This document shows, piece after piece, positions 61,684 through 64,000 of a DNA stretch of 64,000 nt. The stretch's first letter is position 1, and every line of letters begins with the position of its first letter. The DNA lies in NCBI GenBank assembly GCA_003676145.1, contig NAUB01000021.1:186001-250000 (forward strand), given 5' to 3'. A program made the position numbers and the translations under genes. Origin of the DNA: a gamma proteobacterium symbiont of Stewartia floridana. Its GTDB lineage: Bacteria > Pseudomonadota > Gammaproteobacteria > Chromatiales > Chromatiaceae. The notes below the pieces were generated by a model. That model did not search any database, was not told the origin of the DNA, and saw only the letters and a list, made by a program, of their open reading frames with translations.

Positions 61684-62484
61684 ATGACTTATTGTCTCGG
61701 TATCTGTGTCAACGACGGCATGTTGTTCGCCTCTGATTCCCGTACCAATGCCGGTGTGGACTACGTGACATCCTATTCCAAGATGCATGTCTTCAATCCG
61801 GCACCGGATCGTCTGTTTGTGATTCTCTCCGCGGGTAATCTGGCCACCACCCAGGAGATCATCAACATCATTCAGCGGGATATCGACTACCCGAGTGGAG
61901 TCGACAGTCTGCTCTCTGCCAGGTATCTGTTCGAGGCGGCGGATTATGTGGGGAGGGTGAGTCAACAGGTGCAGCAACAGCACAACAGTGCGTTACAGCA
62001 AGCGGGTGTCAGTGGTGAGGTCTCGCTGATCATTGGTGGACAGATCCAGGGACAACCTCACGGTCTGATGTTGATCTATCCCCAGGGGAATCATATTGAG
62101 GCCTCAAAAAGCACCCCGTACCTGCAGATCGGGGAGACCAAATATGGCAAGCCGGTACTCGACCGGGTGCTCAGCCACGATCTGCCTTTGAACGATTGCG
62201 CCCGCCTGGCGCTGGTCTCCCTCAGTTCCACCACCATGTCCAATATTACCGTGGGGCCTCCCTATGAACTGTCGCTCTATCGGGCCGATGATTTTCAACT
62301 GGCCAGCCGCTGTAAATTTGAGGAGCAGGGAGATTATCTGATGGAGCTGCAGCAAGCCTGGACCAATGGTTTGATCCAGTCGTTCAGCAATCTGCCGAGA
62401 TTTGAATGGGAGAGCACGGAGTACCAGACAGCGCTGGAACTCAATCAGAATGAAAGCTCCGCTACCATCGAGAATATCGACTGA
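61684..62484 (+). CDS. Anbu proteasome-like peptidase
   Basis: A 266-residue Ntn-hydrolase of the proteasome beta-like Anbu group. The start at 61684 gives MTYCLGICVNDGMLFASDSRTNAG, and after Met removal Thr becomes the N-terminal nucleophile; a start at 61648 would hide it, which decides the start. Asp17 (SDSR) and Lys32/33 in YSKMHVF are the expected catalytic partners. Later come FVILSAGNLATTQEI and LIIGGQIQGQPHGLMLIYPQGNHI. Anbu typically occurs with the three genes transcribed divergently here. Substrates are unknown. Confidence 0.93.
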   Translation: MTYCLGICVNDGMLFASDSRTNAGVDYVTSYSKMHVFNPAPDRLFVILSAGNLATTQEIINIIQRDIDYPSGVDSLLSARYLFEAADYVGRVSQQVQQQHNSALQQAGVSGEVSLIIGGQIQGQPHGLMLIYPQGNHIEASKSTPYLQIGETKYGKPVLDRVLSHDLPLNDCARLALVSLSSTTMSNITVGPPYELSLYRADDFQLASRCKFEEQGDYLMELQQAWTNGLIQSFSNLPRFEWESTEYQTALELNQNESSATIENID

Positions 62485-62558
62485 GGGTTGTCTCTGGGTG
62501 GCGGGAGTCTGTCCAGCTACCTCGCCATGGTATTGAATCTAGACCTGAGTGATTCCCA

Positions 62559-62807
62559 CTAACTGGCTTGCCGGATCTTGAGTTCAGGGGTGAGCCTGAG
62601 TATTCCATCCTCACCAAGCACACCAATTGACCTTTCCTGGCTGTTCTTGAGTACCGTAAGTGCGTGGCCGAAGCCCGGTCTTCGGATGCAGACCAGTTTC
62701 CAGCCAAATTTTTTCAGGATCGACATTCCCTCGACTTGCTTCTCGTTGATATACATCTCAGGCGAAGTAGGGACTGGTCCCATTCCTACCCGTTTATCTG
62801 ATGACAT
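62559..62807 (-). CDS. Small conserved protein of unknown function
   Basis: About 82 residues from the ATG at 62807, with GGGG 9 nt upstream; a longer frame to 62840 begins inside the ribosome-binding region. The sequence SPEMYINEKQVEGMSILKKFGWKLVCIRRPGFG and IGVLGEDGILRLTPELKIRQ is compact and soluble, with one Cys and no signal peptide. I recall similar short proteins in other gammaproteobacteria but no named family. It converges with the Anbu gene. Confidence 0.7.
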   Translation of the reverse strand: MSSDKRVGMGPVPTSPEMYINEKQVEGMSILKKFGWKLVCIRRPGFGHALTVLKNSQERSIGVLGEDGILRLTPELKIRQAS

Positions 62808-63199
62808 AACATCATTCCCCTGGAATTTATTATTACTCAATCAGTTACTTCGTTTATTGGTCGTTGCTGTGCAGGCCGAAGTATCCTGATGTTCCCTATT
62901 TAAAAATCATAGCGCAATTAAACTGCACGCGCGTTCAATTAGATACAAATAATTAGTTAATCAATAGGCTCAAGTCAATATTTTTTTAGATGTTAACAAT
63001 CTCTAATACTGGGAGAGGCTCAAATCAAGAACTAATTGATGGAGATTTAAAAAATACTTATGGATGCCTGGGGTGCCTATCAGGTTTGAGCGGTTGTTTG
63101 CAGGTTAAAATGCCCAAGGCATTAAATTCCCATGGAGTCTGTGCCTGTTTTAGCTGTTACCCGAAATCGGATAGTAAGAGCATCCGAACATTGTGAAAT
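62808..63199. other. Intergenic region, no supported gene
   Basis: AT-rich upstream of the small protein gene. A 68-codon frame at 62990-63196 on the plus strand lacks a ribosome-binding site and has an odd Cys/Gly-rich sequence, so I do not annotate it. Confidence 0.4.
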
Positions 63200-64000
63200 T
63201 CAAATGCTGGTTAAAAAATTATCGATCTCAACCCAGAATTTCGGATGGCCATAGAGATCATTGTGTCGACCGTTTTCCAACACAACCAGATTGCCTCTGA
63301 TCCTGGCCAATCGTTGCGCCTGATCCAGCGGTATGATCCGGTCGTCCGCACCATGCAGGATCAGCACAGGCTGTTCGACGGAGTTCATATAGGTAGCGGA
63401 ATCCATAGGAAATTTGAGCAACAGTTCAGCCGGTAGCAGGGGCAAGTGGTAATCAGCCAAATCAGTCAAGCTGTAAAAGGGAGCATAAAGAATCATGCCA
63501 CGCAGTTCGGATATTGATGCCAGGTGGATGGCAACACCCGTACCGATCGATCGCCCATAGAGTATGATTTCAGAGCTATCCCAACCGGAATTTTTAAGAT
63601 GATTCAGGAACAGTGCGGCGTCGGCAAACAGATTCTCTTCACTTAAACTGCCGCTGCTTTTGCCATAGCTGCGGTAGTCCATTGCCAGGAAACTGTAGTT
63701 TCGATCGACAAAGGGTTCGGCTGCGTATTGCATGGAGAGCATGTTCTCCGCATTGCCGTGAAAATGGAGAATCACTCCTTTGGGTTTTTCGGCCTTGAAG
63801 AGTACCCCGTGAAGTCTGGCGCCATCCGGGGTATCAATATAGAGTTCCTGGTGATCAATGGTGAAATTAAATACCGTGCCGGTATCGATCCGGGTTGCGG
63901 GAAAAATGATGTTGACCTGATTGAGGTAGTAGTAGAGGCAGAGAAAGGTATAGCCTGTGCAGCCGAGTATAATGGCGAAAATCAGATTTTTTTTGATTTC
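63200..64000 (-). CDS. Membrane-anchored alpha/beta hydrolase (runs off the right edge)
   Basis: The frame is open from 63200 to the window end, so the N-terminus is missing. The visible part starts with a transmembrane segment (NLIFAIILGCTGYTFLCLYYYL) and then VNIIFPATRIDTG. The hydrolase core has HFHGNAENM (oxyanion His-Gly), DYRSYGKSSGSLSE, the nucleophile elbow GRSIGTG, LHGADDRIIPLDQA (Asp) and NGRHNDLYGHP (catalytic His). This resembles the ABHD13/BEM46-like serine hydrolases facing the periplasm or membrane. Substrate unknown. Confidence 0.9.
   Translation of the reverse strand, partial: EIKKNLIFAIILGCTGYTFLCLYYYLNQVNIIFPATRIDTGTVFNFTIDHQELYIDTPDGARLHGVLFKAEKPKGVILHFHGNAENMLSMQYAAEPFVDRNYSFLAMDYRSYGKSSGSLSEENLFADAALFLNHLKNSGWDSSEIILYGRSIGTGVAIHLASISELRGMILYAPFYSLTDLADYHLPLLPAELLLKFPMDSATYMNSVEQPVLILHGADDRIIPLDQAQRLARIRGNLVVLENGRHNDLYGHPKFWVEIDNFLTSI

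Noticed and set aside
62990-63196. A 68-codon open frame with several cysteines
   Set aside because: No ribosome-binding site, no recognisable pattern, and AT-rich surroundings.
1-64000. CRISPR arrays, insertion sequences, prophage or integrase genes
   Set aside because: I looked for regularly spaced repeats, transposase motifs and attachment-site pairs and found none.

Overview
The window reads as a chromosomal segment of a Gram-negative bacterium, most likely a free-living or symbiotic gammaproteobacterium of the sulfur-oxidising type. This rests on a TonB/ExbBD system, CpxP/Spy-like and dgt genes, a gammaproteobacterial tRNA-Asp, many c-di-GMP proteins and a multihaem cytochrome. The taxonomic guess is inference, since no rRNA or clear marker gene is present. 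There are no insertion sequences, prophage or CRISPR arrays.

Layout. 0-1 kb: 5' part of a lipoprotein with an Ig/cadherin-like domain (it runs off the left edge), a possible gene relic, and tRNA-Asp with its own sigma70 promoter. 1.4-12.7 kb: a small membrane protein, a GGDEF/EAL sensor overlapping a relic of a TonB-receptor plug, a PiT phosphate transporter with a DUF2959 lipoprotein, a DMT exporter, dgt, and a Spy/CpxP-like protein with its OmpR-type two-component system. The Spy-like gene is preceded by three TGTAAC repeats spaced 10 bp apart. 13.2-26.2 kb: a visibly AT-rich signalling region with an orphan ABC-type binding protein, a HAMP-PAS-GGDEF-EAL-CZB protein, tcdA, a methyltransferase, a DsbA-like protein, an ANTAR regulator, a PAS-GGDEF-EAL protein with a degenerate EAL site, and a chemoreceptor with a CZB domain. 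26.6-30.3 kb: a TlpA-like thioredoxin, an SOS cassette (LexA-like repressor, Y-family polymerase, short SRAP-like protein) with GTTC-N7-GTTC type boxes, and a membrane protein. 30.6-36.2 kb: a second two-component system followed by a nine-haem PKD cytochrome with a strong terminator. 36.2-42.7 kb: a tightly coupled operon of TonB receptor, periplasmic DUF4198-like protein, polyferredoxin, SafE/CcdA-like protein, ExbB, ExbD and TonB, probably for metal uptake.

43.6-55.6 kb holds the most interesting system: thirteen minus-strand genes in the order MrpE, F, G, MbhD, MbhE/B, C, D, a second antiporter-like subunit, NuoH, NuoB, NuoC, NuoD, and a NuoI/MbhN-type ferredoxin fused to a GltD/NfnB-type FAD-NAD(P)H module, with a ferritin-like gene behind. 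The order matches, as I recall it, the archaeal membrane-bound Mbx/Mbs complexes. The NuoD-like subunit keeps one cysteine of each hydrogenase CxxC motif, and the NuoB-like subunit has CxxC instead of the complex I CC pair. I therefore read it as a bacterial Mbx/Mbs-like ion-pumping oxidoreductase linked to NAD(P)H, neither complex I nor a NiFe hydrogenase.

55.7-62.5 kb: the Anbu locus (alpha-E protein, circularly permuted ATP-grasp, transglutaminase-DUF2126 protein and the divergent proteasome-like Anbu protease). 62.5-64 kb: a small conserved protein and an alpha/beta hydrolase that runs off the right edge.
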